64,000 nt of DNA from Starkeya sp. ORNL1. Its GTDB lineage: Bacteria > Pseudomonadota > Alphaproteobacteria > Rhizobiales > Xanthobacteraceae. Shown one piece after another: positions 34,004 through 42,582 of the stretch (the stretch's first letter is position 1; each line of letters begins with the position of its first letter). The notes under the pieces were generated by a model. The model was not told the origin of the DNA and searched no databases. It saw only the letters and a program-made list of their open reading frames with translations. The position numbers and the translations under genes were made by a program. The DNA is taken from contig NZ_CP048834.1 in the NCBI RefSeq assembly GCF_012971745.1, positions 4,340,001 through 4,404,000 of the forward strand. Reading direction: 5' to 3'.

Positions 34004-34452
34004 CACAGGCCCTTCCAGATCGGGATGGGCAGTTGCAGGCCGGTGACGAAGACCAGTACCGAGAAGCCGGCAAGCAGCGCGCCGAGCGCCGCCGCCTCCC
34101 ATATTCTTGTGCCGTGATAGGTGAGACAGGCCAGCACGGTGAGGCCGAACACCGCGACGACGAGCCCGAAGCGCTCGATGGTCAGCGCGAAGAAAGTGAC
34201 GCTGGCGAGGATGCCGATGATCGGCCGTGGCACCCAGGGCTCCCACGGCACACCCACACCGAAGAAGCTCTGCGCGACGATCATCAGGCCGAGCGCGATT
34301 TGCAGATAGCAAAGCGCCTGCGGCAGGTAGCCGGGGCCCATGCGGAAGCTGGTGCCGGTGCGAAGCGGCCAGGCGAGCCACAGCGCCAGCAGCGCCACCG
34401 CGATCAGCAGGAGGCCGGCCACGAGGTCCGGGACATTGACGCTGCGCCGCAT
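34003..34452 (-). CDS. TTT-family small membrane subunit (TctB), set C
   Basis: Membrane protein of 149 residues, four helices, with 'RTGTSFRMGPGYLPQALCYL' as the TctB motif. The ATG at 34452 follows AAGGAA about 7 nt upstream; the frame extends to 34491 but without a ribosome-binding site. It is coupled to tctA by a one-base stop/start overlap. The tctC gene lies 75 nt upstream. Confidence 0.87.
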   Translation of the reverse strand: MRRSVNVPDLVAGLLLIAVALLALWLAWPLRTGTSFRMGPGYLPQALCYLQIALGLMIVAQSFFGVGVPWEPWVPRPIIGILASVTFFALTIERFGLVVAVFGLTVLACLTYHGTRIWEAAALGALLAGFSVLVFVTGLQLPIPIWKGL

Positions 34453-34527
34453 GGTGCTGGTTCCTTGATTGGCGCAGATGCCTTCGCGCACGGCGAAGGC
34501 TGCGTGGCGCGTGCCCGCGGGGCGGGA

Positions 34528-35523
34528 TCAGCCGAGCTTGATGTTGGCATCCTTGATGACCTTGGACAGCACCTCGGTCTGCTCCTTCAGGAAGGCCTCG
34601 AACTGTGCCGTGGTGCTGCCGACCAGCTGGGTGCCGAGCGGGGTGAGGCGGGCCACCACCGCCGGGTCCTTGCTGGCCTCGGCGATGGCCACCTGCATCT
34701 TCGCCAATATGTCGTCCGGCACGCCCTTGGCGGCGAACAGGCCGTTCCAGTCGTCCATGTCGAAGCCTGGCATGCCGTTCTCGGCGAAGGTCGGCTTGTC
34801 GGGCATGGTCGGCACGCGCTTGGCGCTGGTCACCGCGAGAATGCGCACCTTGCCGGACTGCAGCGGCGGCTGGATGGTCGAGACCGTGAGAAACACCGAA
34901 TCGAGTGTGCCGCCGGCAACGTCGCGCGCCGCCTCGGTGGCGATGCGATAGGGCACGTGCTCGAGCTTGATGTCCTTGAGCCGCTGGAACTGGGCGCAGG
35001 CCATGTGACCCATGCCGGCGGAAGGGGGCGTGCCGCACGTGACGTCGCCGGGCTGCTGCCTGGCGTACTCGACATAGTCCGCCAGCGTCTGCGCCGGGAA
35101 ATCGGTGCGCACCGCGAGCACCTGCGGATAGGAGGACAGCTTGGTGATCGGCGCGAAGGCGGTGCGGAAATCGAACGGCACGTCGGTCATCAGGATCGGG
35201 TTCACGATGACCTGCGACGAGTTCACCATGAAAGTGTAGCCGTCAGGCGGCGCCTGCAGCGTGGCGGAGGCCGCAACCACGGTGTTGCCGCCGGTGCGGT
35301 TCTCGATGACGAAGGGCTGGCCGAGGATCTCCGAGACCCGCGTGAACACGGTGCGGCACACGGTGTCGGCCGCGCCGCCGGGGCCGTAGGGCACCAGCAC
35401 GTGGATCGGCTGCGAGGGCCACTTGGCCTGCGCCGAGGCCTGCGAGACGCGAAGGATGGCCGGGGCGGCGAGCAGCCCGGTCAGGACGGTCCGGCGATCG
35501 AGGCGATGGTCGGGGCGTTTCAT
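34528..35523 (-). CDS. TTT-family periplasmic binding protein (TctC), set C
   Basis: Periplasmic binding protein, 331 residues. A twin-arginine-like leader ('LDRRTVLTGLLAAPAILRV') ends around 'ASAQA'. The mature start is 'WPSQPIHVLVPYGPGGAADT', and 'VIENRTGGNTVVAASATLQA' (in part) and 'EHVPYRIATEAARDV' match the family. It is the first gene of the minus-strand set. The GAATGAACC stretch before the ATG includes a GGGAGGAATG tract, a good ribosome-binding site. Divergent from set D across a 473-nt gap that contains a palindrome. Confidence 0.9.
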   Translation of the reverse strand: MKRPDHRLDRRTVLTGLLAAPAILRVSQASAQAKWPSQPIHVLVPYGPGGAADTVCRTVFTRVSEILGQPFVIENRTGGNTVVAASATLQAPPDGYTFMVNSSQVIVNPILMTDVPFDFRTAFAPITKLSSYPQVLAVRTDFPAQTLADYVEYARQQPGDVTCGTPPSAGMGHMACAQFQRLKDIKLEHVPYRIATEAARDVAGGTLDSVFLTVSTIQPPLQSGKVRILAVTSAKRVPTMPDKPTFAENGMPGFDMDDWNGLFAAKGVPDDILAKMQVAIAEASKDPAVVARLTPLGTQLVGSTTAQFEAFLKEQTEVLSKVIKDANIKLG

Positions 35524-35621
35524 GGTTCATTCCTCCCGGTAGGCTCTTGTTTGTGGCGCTGCTTGTTGCGCGCCGACTTGACGGAACGAGACCGCAGCAG
35601 GTCTGAAAAGTCAACGGTAAT

Positions 35622-35633
35622 TATAGATCTATA
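35622..35633. promoter_or_regulatory. Palindrome TATAGATCTATA, candidate operator for TTT set C
   Basis: A perfect 12-bp palindrome about 100 nt upstream of the set C tctC start, in an otherwise GC-rich stretch. GntR and related dimeric regulators use operators of this size; the GntR gene at 31369 is nearby, but the link is speculative. Confidence 0.4.
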
Positions 35634-35757
35634 GACACCTCGCCGGCTGCCGCCCGGCTGACCTAGAGGCCGCGCGAGACATCGGAATCCGACCCGCCCC
35701 GGTCAAAGCAGACCAGCAATCTTCGCCCGAAAGCATGGCAGCCTGCCGTAGAGGAGG

Positions 35758-35785
35758 TTGACGCTCATTCGGGAATAAGTATTAT
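35758..35785 (+). promoter_or_regulatory. Candidate sigma-70-type promoter for TTT set D
   Basis: TTGACG (35758-35763), 16-bp spacer, TATTAT (35780-35785), close to consensus. It would give a transcript with a leader of about 200 nt before the tctB start at 36009. Confidence 0.4.
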
Positions 35786-36008
35786 CATATTAATGACTGC
35801 GGCGGGCGATGCACCTGCGGCAGCGGCTCCGCACTACGACGCGACGGGGCAGAGGTCTGGGGAACGCCAACAGTACGCCGCCGCTACGGCGACACGACGC
35901 CAACACGTCCGAACGTCGCTTCCCATTCCCAACTCGACAGGGCCGTGCGACCGCGCATCTCGTCACCGCGAGAGGCGTGCGCGATGTCGTGTATCAATGG
36001 GGTTGTTC

Positions 36009-36512
36009 GTGAAAGAAGCGCGCCGCTTCGCTGCCACCAATCTGGCATTCGGCCTGTCGACGCTTGCGGTCAGCGCCATCGTCTGGTGGGAAGCCAGTAA
36101 AGTACGTCCGTCCCCTTACGATCCACTTGGCGCCGGCGCGTTTCCGAAACTGGTCAGCGTGCTGCTGGCGGGCCTGGCGATCCTGCTGATCGCTCGCGTG
36201 CTGCTTGGCTATGCGATCGGGGATTCCGACACCAGCCTGATCAGCGGGCTCACCGACGACGGCGACCAGACGCATCGTAGGCGGCCTTTCCTCGCCGTCG
36301 GCGTGCTCGCCGGCCTCACCCTCTACATCGCGGCGCTGACCCTGACCTCGGTCGGCTTCCTGTGGGCGACCATCGTCTTCGTCGCGGTGATCGGCTTTGC
36401 GATGTCGGACCGGCGTCCGCGCGACCTCGTCGTTGCCGGCCTGATCGCCGTCTTCATCGGCGTCGCGCTGAACTTCCTCTTCACCCGCGTCCTCATCGTC
36501 GCGCTGCCATAG
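36009..36512 (+). CDS. TTT-family small membrane subunit (TctB), set D
   Basis: Membrane protein of 167 residues from the GTG at 36009, which has GGGG 6 nt upstream; an ATG at 35997 adds four residues but lacks a ribosome-binding site. Four helices and 'PYDPLGAGAFPKLVSVLLAG' (in part) mark TctB. A cytoplasmic loop of about 30 residues with 'DDGDQTHRRRPF' separates helix pairs. It is the first gene of a B-A-C order operon, unlike the C-B-A order of sets A and C. Confidence 0.82.
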   Translation: MKEARRFAATNLAFGLSTLAVSAIVWWEASKVRPSPYDPLGAGAFPKLVSVLLAGLAILLIARVLLGYAIGDSDTSLISGLTDDGDQTHRRRPFLAVGVLAGLTLYIAALTLTSVGFLWATIVFVAVIGFAMSDRRPRDLVVAGLIAVFIGVALNFLFTRVLIVALP

Positions 36513-36521
36513 GACGCCCGC

Positions 36522-38030
36522 ATGCTCGACGCCTTCACGCATCTGCTGACGCCGCTGCCGTTCTTCATCATGCTGTGCGGCGTGCTGCTCGGCATCATGG
36601 TCGGGGTGCTGCCGGGCATCACCGCCGGCATGCTGATGGCGCTGGTGTTGCCCTTCACCTACTACATGACCAGCGTCAACGCGGTCACCTTGCTCATCGC
36701 CATCTTCGTCGGCGGTGTTAGCGGCGGGCTCATCACCGCGACCCTGATGCGCATTCCCGGCGAGCCGAACGCCATCATGACCTGCCTCGACGGCCATGCG
36801 CTGGCCAAGGCCGGCCACCCCGGGCGGGCGCTCGGCCTCGGCAATGCCGGCTCGATCGTCGGCGGCGTGCTGTCCTGGTTCGCTCTGGTACTGCTCGCCC
36901 CGCCGCTGGCGCGGCTCGCCATCGCCTTCGGGCCATGGGAGAATTTCGCCATCGTCTGCGTCGCGCTGATGCTGATCGCCTCGCTCAGCGGCGGCTCGCT
37001 GCTCAAGGGCCTGATGGCGGCACTGCTCGGCGCCATGCTGTCCTTGCCGGGCGTCGACGAGAGTTCCGGCACGCTGCGCCTCACCTTCGGCTTCCACCAG
37101 CTGGATGCCGGGCTCGACGTCATGCCGGTGATGATCGGCCTGTTCGCGGTGAGCCAGGTGCTGGCGGACACCTTCAATATCGAACAGCAGGACACCGACC
37201 GGGTGCGCGCCAATATGCGCGGCATCCTCACCTCGTTCGCCGACTATGTGCGCTATGGCTGGAACATGCTGCGCTCATCATTGATCGGCATCGCCATGGG
37301 CGTGCTGCCGGGCGTCGGCGCCACCATCGCCTCGATCGTCGCCTACACCACGGCGAAGAACCTCTCGAAGACGCCGGAAGAGTTCGGCAAGGGCAGCGAG
37401 GAAGCTATCGTCGCCGCCGAGACCGCGAACAACGCGACCACCGGCGGCAGCCTGATCCCGCTACTCACGCTCGGCATTCCCGGCGGCCTGACCGACGCCA
37501 TCCTGCTCGGCGCGCTGACCATCCACAATCTCCAGCCGGGCCCGCTGCTCTATCTGAAGAGCCCGCAAGTGGTGAACACCATCATCGCCGCGCATCTGTT
37601 CGCGCATGTGGTGATGTTCGTGTTCATGACCGTCGGGGTGATGCTGTTCGCCCGGATGATGCTGCTGTCGCGCGCCTGGCTGTTCCCGGCGATCCTGGTG
37701 TTCTGCGTGGTCGGCTCCTATGCGCTCAACAACCGGGCCTTCGATTCCTGGATCATGCTGGCGTTCGGCCTGGTCGGCGTCGCGCTGGAATTCGCGCGGG
37801 TGCCGCTCGCTCCGTTCCTGATCGGCTTCCTGCTCGGACCGCTGGCGGAGAAGGAACTGCGCTCCGGCCTGATGTCGTCGGGCGGCGATCTCTCGGAGAT
37901 CCTCACCCGGCCGATCGCCATGACATTGCTGCTGGTCGCGGTCGCGTTGCTGGCGTGGCCGCTGCTGCGTGGCGGCGGTCGCCGACCCGCCATTGCCGGC
38001 GGCCTGCCGGTTCCGCCGGACCAGCGATGA
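36522..38030 (+). CDS. TTT-family large membrane subunit (TctA), set D
   Basis: Permease subunit of 502 residues. TctA signatures are 'GIMVGVLPGITAGMLMALVL' and 'IAMGVLPGVGATIASIVAYT'; the ANN motif is 'AAETANNATTGGSLIPLLTL', closer to set B than to sets A and C. The first repeat reads 'VGGVSGGLITATLMRIPGEP' where others have a Y-G-G-S-T-T block, so the substrate groove may differ. It lies 9 nt after tctB and 47 nt before tctC. Confidence 0.9.
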   Translation: MLDAFTHLLTPLPFFIMLCGVLLGIMVGVLPGITAGMLMALVLPFTYYMTSVNAVTLLIAIFVGGVSGGLITATLMRIPGEPNAIMTCLDGHALAKAGHPGRALGLGNAGSIVGGVLSWFALVLLAPPLARLAIAFGPWENFAIVCVALMLIASLSGGSLLKGLMAALLGAMLSLPGVDESSGTLRLTFGFHQLDAGLDVMPVMIGLFAVSQVLADTFNIEQQDTDRVRANMRGILTSFADYVRYGWNMLRSSLIGIAMGVLPGVGATIASIVAYTTAKNLSKTPEEFGKGSEEAIVAAETANNATTGGSLIPLLTLGIPGGLTDAILLGALTIHNLQPGPLLYLKSPQVVNTIIAAHLFAHVVMFVFMTVGVMLFARMMLLSRAWLFPAILVFCVVGSYALNNRAFDSWIMLAFGLVGVALEFARVPLAPFLIGFLLGPLAEKELRSGLMSSGGDLSEILTRPIAMTLLLVAVALLAWPLLRGGGRRPAIAGGLPVPPDQR

Positions 38031-38077
38031 CGGGCACTGCCTATCCAGACAAAGAACGAGTACCAGGGAGGACTATC

Positions 38078-39037
38078 ATGAAGAAACGGTCGTTACTTGC
38101 TGCCGGTGCGCTGGCGCTGGCCTCGATGCTGCTCACCCCGCCTGCCGCCCGGGCGCAGGCGTTCCCGGACAAGCCGATCCGCCTCATCGTGCCGTTCGGG
38201 GTCGGCGGGACCAGCGACATCTATGCCCGCATCATCACGCGCATCATCGAAGAGAAGAAGATCCTGCCGCAGCCGGTCGTGGTGCTGAACGTGCCGGGCG
38301 CCGGCAGTGCGGTGGGCAGCCGGCAGGTGAAGGATTCGCCAGCCGACGGCTACACGCTGCTGCTCTCGCACCAGGGCATCATGACCGCGCAGGTGATGGG
38401 GCTCGCCGATTTCGGGCCGGATGCGCTGGAGCCGGTCGCCGAGTTCGGCAAGTTCTGCCTCGTCTACGCTGTCGCCGAGACCTCGCCCTACAAGACCTTC
38501 GGCGATCTGCTGGCCGCCGCGAAGAAGAACCCCGGCTCGATCCGCGAATCCACCAATATCGGCTCGGGCATCCATTTCGCCTCGCTGACGCTGTCGCGCG
38601 CTTCCGGGCTGAACCCGCGCTATATCCGCGCCAGCGCCACCCCGGAGCGCATCACCCACCTGATGGGCGGCCATGCCGAGGTGGCGGTGTTCTCGATCGG
38701 CGAACTCGGTGCGATCCAGTCGAACGGCGTGCGCCTGATCCTGTCCTTCTCACCGGAGCCGGACCGTTTTGCGCCGGGCGTCCCGACCGCGCGTTCGCTC
38801 GGCTATGATTCGACCTTCTGCATCCGCAACTGGGTGTTCGCGCCGAAGGGCACGCCGGCTGACCGCATCGCCACCATCGTCAAGGCGTTGCGCGCGGTGT
38901 TCGACACGCCGGAGATGAAGACGGAGTTCGAGCGCTGGAGCACCCAGCCGACCTTCCTCGAGGGTGCCGAGCTGGCGCAACTGATCGCCGCAGAGAACAA
39001 GATGTTCCAGTCGCTGGCAGATGCCGTGCCGAAGTGA
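38078..39037 (+). CDS. TTT-family periplasmic binding protein (TctC), set D
   Basis: Periplasmic binding protein, 319 residues. The leader ends at 'AARAQA' near residue 27; the mature start is 'FPDKPIRLIVPFGVGGTSDI'. 'VVVLNVPGAGSAVGSRQVKD' replaces the usual N-K-x-G-A block. CAGGGAGGA precedes the ATG at 38078. It is the last gene of the operon and is followed by a palindromic repeat. It diverges most from the other four TctC proteins in this window. Confidence 0.9.
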   Translation: MKKRSLLAAGALALASMLLTPPAARAQAFPDKPIRLIVPFGVGGTSDIYARIITRIIEEKKILPQPVVVLNVPGAGSAVGSRQVKDSPADGYTLLLSHQGIMTAQVMGLADFGPDALEPVAEFGKFCLVYAVAETSPYKTFGDLLAAAKKNPGSIRESTNIGSGIHFASLTLSRASGLNPRYIRASATPERITHLMGGHAEVAVFSIGELGAIQSNGVRLILSFSPEPDRFAPGVPTARSLGYDSTFCIRNWVFAPKGTPADRIATIVKALRAVFDTPEMKTEFERWSTQPTFLEGAELAQLIAAENKMFQSLADAVPK

Positions 39038-39049
39038 GGGGACTTACTT

Positions 39050-39162
39050 CCCTCTCCCCGTTGGGGAGAGGTGGCCCGCGAAGCGGGTCGGTGAGGGGGC
39101 GCACGATTGCAGGGCAGCGGATCTCCCCTCACCCCAACCCTCTCCCCCTCGGGGAGAGGGGG
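39050..39162. repeat. CCCTCTCCCC/GGGGAGAGG palindromic repeat, copy 1
   Basis: A 113-bp element with CCCTCTCCCC-GTTG-GGGAGAGG at its left, GGCCCGCGAAGCGGGTC in the middle, and CCCTCTCCCCCTCGGGGAGAGGG at its right. It lies between convergent genes (tctC set D and the SDR gene). The second full copy is at 50447 and a half-copy is at 56758. Confidence 0.8.
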
Positions 39163-39215
39163 CTTGGTGCTCCTTCGGCGCTGCGGTCACGCTCCGAAGA
39201 CGACGTGGTGCCTGC

Positions 39216-39995
39216 TCAAGCCGTGCCCATCTCCTGCAGCGCCATGAGCGATTCCGGCAGCACCTGGCCGCCATCGATCACCATGGTCTGGCCGGTGATG
39301 TAGGCCGCCTCCTCGGAGGCGAAGAACAGCGCGGAATTGGCGATGTCGGTGACGTTGCCGAGCCGCTTCATCGGGATCGAGGCCGCCATCGAGGCGATGT
39401 AGTCGGCGCCCATGCCGTCCATCCCCTCGGTATGGATGTTGCCGGGCATCACCGCATTGACGGTGATGTTCCACGGCGCCAGCTCTATCGCCGCGGTGCG
39501 CATGAAGCCGAGCTGGCCGGCCTTCGAGGCGCCATAGTGCGACCAGCCGGGATAGCCGGTGATCGGGCCGGTGATGGAGGAGGTCAGCACGATGCGGCCC
39601 TTCTTCTTCGCCTTCATCTCCGGCAGCACGGCGGAGACCGAGAGGAAGGTGCCCTTGAGATTGGTGCCGATGACATGGTCGAAATCGGCCGCGGTCATCG
39701 AGCCGAGCTTGGCTGCCGGGAAGATGCCGGCATTGGCGCACAGCACGTCGATGCTGCCATAGCGGTCGATGGCGCAGGCGGCCATCGCCGAGCAGTCCCC
39801 GGGCACGCTCACATCGCCGGCGAAGGCCGACGCATGCGCGCCGATCTCGGCGGCGACCTTCTCGCCCTCTTCGAGGTTGCGACTGACGACGAGGACGTTC
39901 AGCCCGGCCTCGCCGAACCGCCGCGCAATGCCGCGCCCGATGCCCTTGCTGGCACCGGTGACGATGACGGTCTTCCCCGCTAGCGACGTGAACAT
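39216..39995 (-). CDS. Short-chain dehydrogenase/reductase
   Basis: NAD(P)-dependent SDR of 259 residues. The cofactor motif is TGASKGIG (in 'VIVTGASKGIGRGIA'), the structural motif is 'LCANAGIFPAA' (NAG), catalytic Ser in 'VLTSSITGPITG' and the YxxxK motif in 'HYGASKAGQLGF'. It resembles FabG-type 3-oxoacyl reductases by fold but has no fatty-acid genes around it. The ATG at 39995 gives a normal SDR N-terminus; the frame continues to 40160 without support. It is divergent from the Pot-type operon, so it may act on the substrate imported there. Substrate unknown. Confidence 0.88.
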   Translation of the reverse strand: MFTSLAGKTVIVTGASKGIGRGIARRFGEAGLNVLVVSRNLEEGEKVAAEIGAHASAFAGDVSVPGDCSAMAACAIDRYGSIDVLCANAGIFPAAKLGSMTAADFDHVIGTNLKGTFLSVSAVLPEMKAKKKGRIVLTSSITGPITGYPGWSHYGASKAGQLGFMRTAAIELAPWNITVNAVMPGNIHTEGMDGMGADYIASMAASIPMKRLGNVTDIANSALFFASEEAAYITGQTMVIDGGQVLPESLMALQEMGTA

Positions 39996-40049
39996 AGTCT
40001 CGCAATCCCTCTGTTTTTGCTGAAACGGCAAAGGCTTAAGCTCTCCTTC

Positions 40050-40072
40050 GCAGCATCGGACAGTGATGCTGC
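40050..40072. promoter_or_regulatory. Inverted repeat GCAGCATC-N7-GATGCTGC in the SDR/Pot gap
   Basis: Perfect 8-bp arms at 40050-40057 and 40065-40072, 23 bp in all, 55 nt before the SDR start and 180 nt before the binding-protein gene. A DeoR-type regulator is encoded within the divergent operon and is the natural candidate to bind here; not demonstrated. Confidence 0.45.
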
Positions 40073-40252
40073 CGAAAGATTGGGCTGCCTGCGTTTTCAG
40101 CAGGGTGCGATGCATGTTTGATGTTGTAAAGCCCAAACAGGGATGTTTAGGTTCGCACAAACTCCAACATCAGAACCACACGTGACCGGCCTGATGCGTG
40201 GCGAATGCGCGGAGATAGCATCCCGCGCCAACAAACGAGGGGATATTTCGTG

Positions 40253-41395
40253 ATGGCAGGGATTTCCAGAAGGTCTGTGCTGCAGGGCATGGGCGCACTC
40301 GCCGCCGCCGGCCCGATGCTCGGCATCAACAAGGCGTTCGCGGCGCGCGAGAAGGAGCTGAACATACTGTGCTGGGAGGGCTACAACTCCGCCCAGGTGC
40401 TCGACCCGTTCCGCCAGCTCAAGGGCGCGACGGTGAAGGCCGAGAGCCTCACCAACGACCCCACCATGATCAACCGCCTGCGCGCCGGCGAGATCAACAC
40501 CTGGGACCTGATCAACGTCAATAATCCCTGGGCACGCAAGGTGATGCTGCCCGAGAAGCTCATCAAGCCGCTGCCGCGCGCCGAGTTCGAGCCGTTCTTC
40601 GACAAGATGCTGCCGATGTTCAAGCCGCCCTACAAGTGGGCGATGAGCGCCGACGGCAAGGAGCTGATCGGCAGCTGCCAGCGCTTCGGGCCCTACAGCT
40701 TCGTCGTCAACACCGACAAGGTGAGCCGCAAGACCGCCGAGGGCGAGGGCTGGAACATCTTCAACGAGCCGTCCATGGCCGGCAAATACGGCATCCTGGA
40801 ATCCGACGACTGGAACGTCTTCAACATCTTCGTGCTCGCCAATATCGACCCGTTCAAGGTCCACACGCCCGACGAGATGGCGAAGTTCGAGGAGACCGCC
40901 AAGCGGATCTTCAAGGGCGCCAAGCTGATCGGCGACATCGCCTCGATGAACCAGGCGCTGATCTCCGGCGAGATCGACCTGCATCTCACCGGCGGCACCT
41001 ATTCGGTCTCGCCGGCGCGCGCCGACGGCCACCCGAACCTGCGCGGCATCACTCCGCTGAAGGGGCCGATGGAAGGCGGCAAGGGCGGCATCTCCTGGAT
41101 CGAGGTGACCTCGACGGTGAACAACCCGAACCTGTCGCCGCTCGCCATCGAATTCCTGAAATATGTGCAGGATCCCAAGGTGGCGCACACCGTGGCGTTC
41201 GCCGAGGGCACGTTCAATCCGGTGGCGCAGATGGGCAACAAGGCGTGCTTCGATCTCTTCACCAAGGAAGAGCTTGACGCCATCCAGTGGGACAGCCTCG
41301 AAGAGGAAATGGCCCGCTCGGTCGAGTACGATATCGTGCCCGATTACGACAAGGCGCTCGACGTGATGAATGCCGCCAAGCGGCTTCGCGGCTGA
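40253..41395 (+). CDS. Polyamine-type ABC importer, periplasmic binding protein (PotD-like)
   Basis: Periplasmic binding protein, 380 residues, of the spermidine/putrescine-binding group. A twin-arginine-like leader ('ISRRSVLQGMGALAAAG') ends at 'KAFA' about residue 31. The mature start 'KELNILCWEGYNSAQVLDPF' is the classic PotD opening (W-E-G-Y). GAGGGG lies about 10 nt upstream of the ATG; a GTG three bases earlier is equally usable. It is the first gene of a nine-gene operon. The family binds polyamines but also many other amines and amino acids, and the downstream kinase/phospholyase pair suggests an amino-alcohol-like ligand. Confidence 0.88.
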   Translation: MAGISRRSVLQGMGALAAAGPMLGINKAFAAREKELNILCWEGYNSAQVLDPFRQLKGATVKAESLTNDPTMINRLRAGEINTWDLINVNNPWARKVMLPEKLIKPLPRAEFEPFFDKMLPMFKPPYKWAMSADGKELIGSCQRFGPYSFVVNTDKVSRKTAEGEGWNIFNEPSMAGKYGILESDDWNVFNIFVLANIDPFKVHTPDEMAKFEETAKRIFKGAKLIGDIASMNQALISGEIDLHLTGGTYSVSPARADGHPNLRGITPLKGPMEGGKGGISWIEVTSTVNNPNLSPLAIEFLKYVQDPKVAHTVAFAEGTFNPVAQMGNKACFDLFTKEELDAIQWDSLEEEMARSVEYDIVPDYDKALDVMNAAKRLRG

Positions 41396-41474
41396 TCGAC
41401 CAGGCGGATGGATTGGGCCGGTGCGCGGGAGCGCGCCGGCGGCGGGCTGTAGCCTGCCCAAAACGGAAGACACG

Positions 41475-42578
41475 ATGCTCCAGACTTCGCCCAGCGCGGT
41501 GATCGATACCCAGCCGAAGCCGATCCTCCAGCTTGTCGGCGTGCGCAAGACCTTCGGCACCTTCACCGCGGTGGAGAGCATCGACCTCGATGTCGTCGAG
41601 GGCGAGTTCCTCACCATTGTCGGCCCGTCCGGCTCCGGCAAGACCACGCTCTTGCGCATGCTCGCGGGCATGGACTATCCGACCGAGGGCAACATCACGC
41701 TGCACGGCAAGCTGATCAATGACGTGCCGCCGAACAAGCGGCCGACCTGCCTGGTGTTCCAGTCGCTGGCGCTGTTCCCGCACAAGAGCGTCGGCGACAA
41801 CATCGCCTTTCCGCTGAAGGTGAAGGGCATCGACACTGCGGCGCGCAAGGTGCGGGCGCTGGAGCTGATGCGCCTCGTCCGCTTGCCTGAGAACTATCAC
41901 GACAAGAACGTGATGAAGTGCTCCGGCGGCGAGCGCCAGCGCGTCGCGCTCGCCCGTGCGCTCGCCTACGATCCCGAAGTGCTGTTCTTCGACGAGCCGC
42001 TCTCGGCCATCGACTACAAGCTGAAGAAGACGCTGGAGAAGGAGCTGAAGGATCTCCATCGCGAGACCGGCAAGACCTTCATCTACATCACCCACAGCCT
42101 CGAAGAAGCGATGGTGATGTCCGATCGCATCGGCGTGATGCGCGCGGGAAAGCTGGTGCAGGTCGGTACCCCCGAGGAGATCTATGGCGCCCCGGTCGAC
42201 CGCTTCGTCTGCGAGTTCCTCGGCGAGGTGAACACCATCAAGGTGCGGCGCGGCCCGGACGACGTATGGTCCGGCATCGATGTCGAAGGCAGCTTTCGGC
42301 TGCGCCCGCCGGATGACGGCGCCGAGCTCGACGAGGCGCTCATCATGGTACGCCCGGAATATATGCGCTTCCTTGGTCCCGGCGACGTCGCCGACAATCG
42401 CATCGAGGGCCTCGTCTACAACGAATATTCGCTCGGCTCGCGCATCCAGTACCAGGTCCGCGTCGGCGAGAAGGTCATGCTGGTCGAGCTTTCGCGTGGC
42501 CGCGCCTTGCGGGCCGGCGCCGACCGCCGCGTCACCATAGGCTGGGACGCCGCCGACGCCTTCACCCTCGGGAGTTGA
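41475..42578 (+). CDS. Polyamine-type ABC importer ATPase (PotA-like)
   Basis: Cytoplasmic ATPase, 367 residues. Walker A is 'GPSGSGKTT', the signature is 'CSGGERQRVALARAL' (C in place of L), Walker B is 'VLFFDEPLSAID' and the switch His is in 'FIYITHSLEEAM'. The C-terminal TOBE regulatory domain runs from about residue 280 to the end. The ATG at 41475 follows CGGAAGA; an open frame begins at 41370 but overlaps the binding-protein gene. Followed 4 nt later by the first permease gene. Confidence 0.9.
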   Translation: MLQTSPSAVIDTQPKPILQLVGVRKTFGTFTAVESIDLDVVEGEFLTIVGPSGSGKTTLLRMLAGMDYPTEGNITLHGKLINDVPPNKRPTCLVFQSLALFPHKSVGDNIAFPLKVKGIDTAARKVRALELMRLVRLPENYHDKNVMKCSGGERQRVALARALAYDPEVLFFDEPLSAIDYKLKKTLEKELKDLHRETGKTFIYITHSLEEAMVMSDRIGVMRAGKLVQVGTPEEIYGAPVDRFVCEFLGEVNTIKVRRGPDDVWSGIDVEGSFRLRPPDDGAELDEALIMVRPEYMRFLGPGDVADNRIEGLVYNEYSLGSRIQYQVRVGEKVMLVELSRGRALRAGADRRVTIGWDAADAFTLGS

Positions 42579-42582
42579 GCGG

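Larger units (their letters stand above)
35524..35996. other. Long divergent intergenic region between TTT sets C and D
   Basis: No credible gene is seen here; the plus-strand frame from 35793 is rich in R, A and Q and shows no family similarity. The region holds a 12-bp palindrome (35622-35633) and an AT-rich stretch with a promoter-like pair (35758-35785). The AT-rich patches stand out against GC-rich surroundings, as expected for divergent promoters. Confidence 0.6.

Noticed and set aside
32498..35038. 846-codon minus-strand frame as a possible fusion protein
   Set aside because: Only the part from 34003 down is TctA; the upstream portion is tctB and tctC read in the wrong frame.
34033..35634. 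Plus-strand frame of 533 codons opposite set C tctB/tctC
   Set aside because: Rich in H, R, D, G and E with no family similarity; the minus-strand genes have leaders, helices and TTT motifs.
35793..35996. 68-residue N-terminal extension of set D TctB
   Set aside because: Unlike other TctB proteins, R/A/Q-rich and non-hydrophobic; a start at 36009 or 35997 fits the family length.
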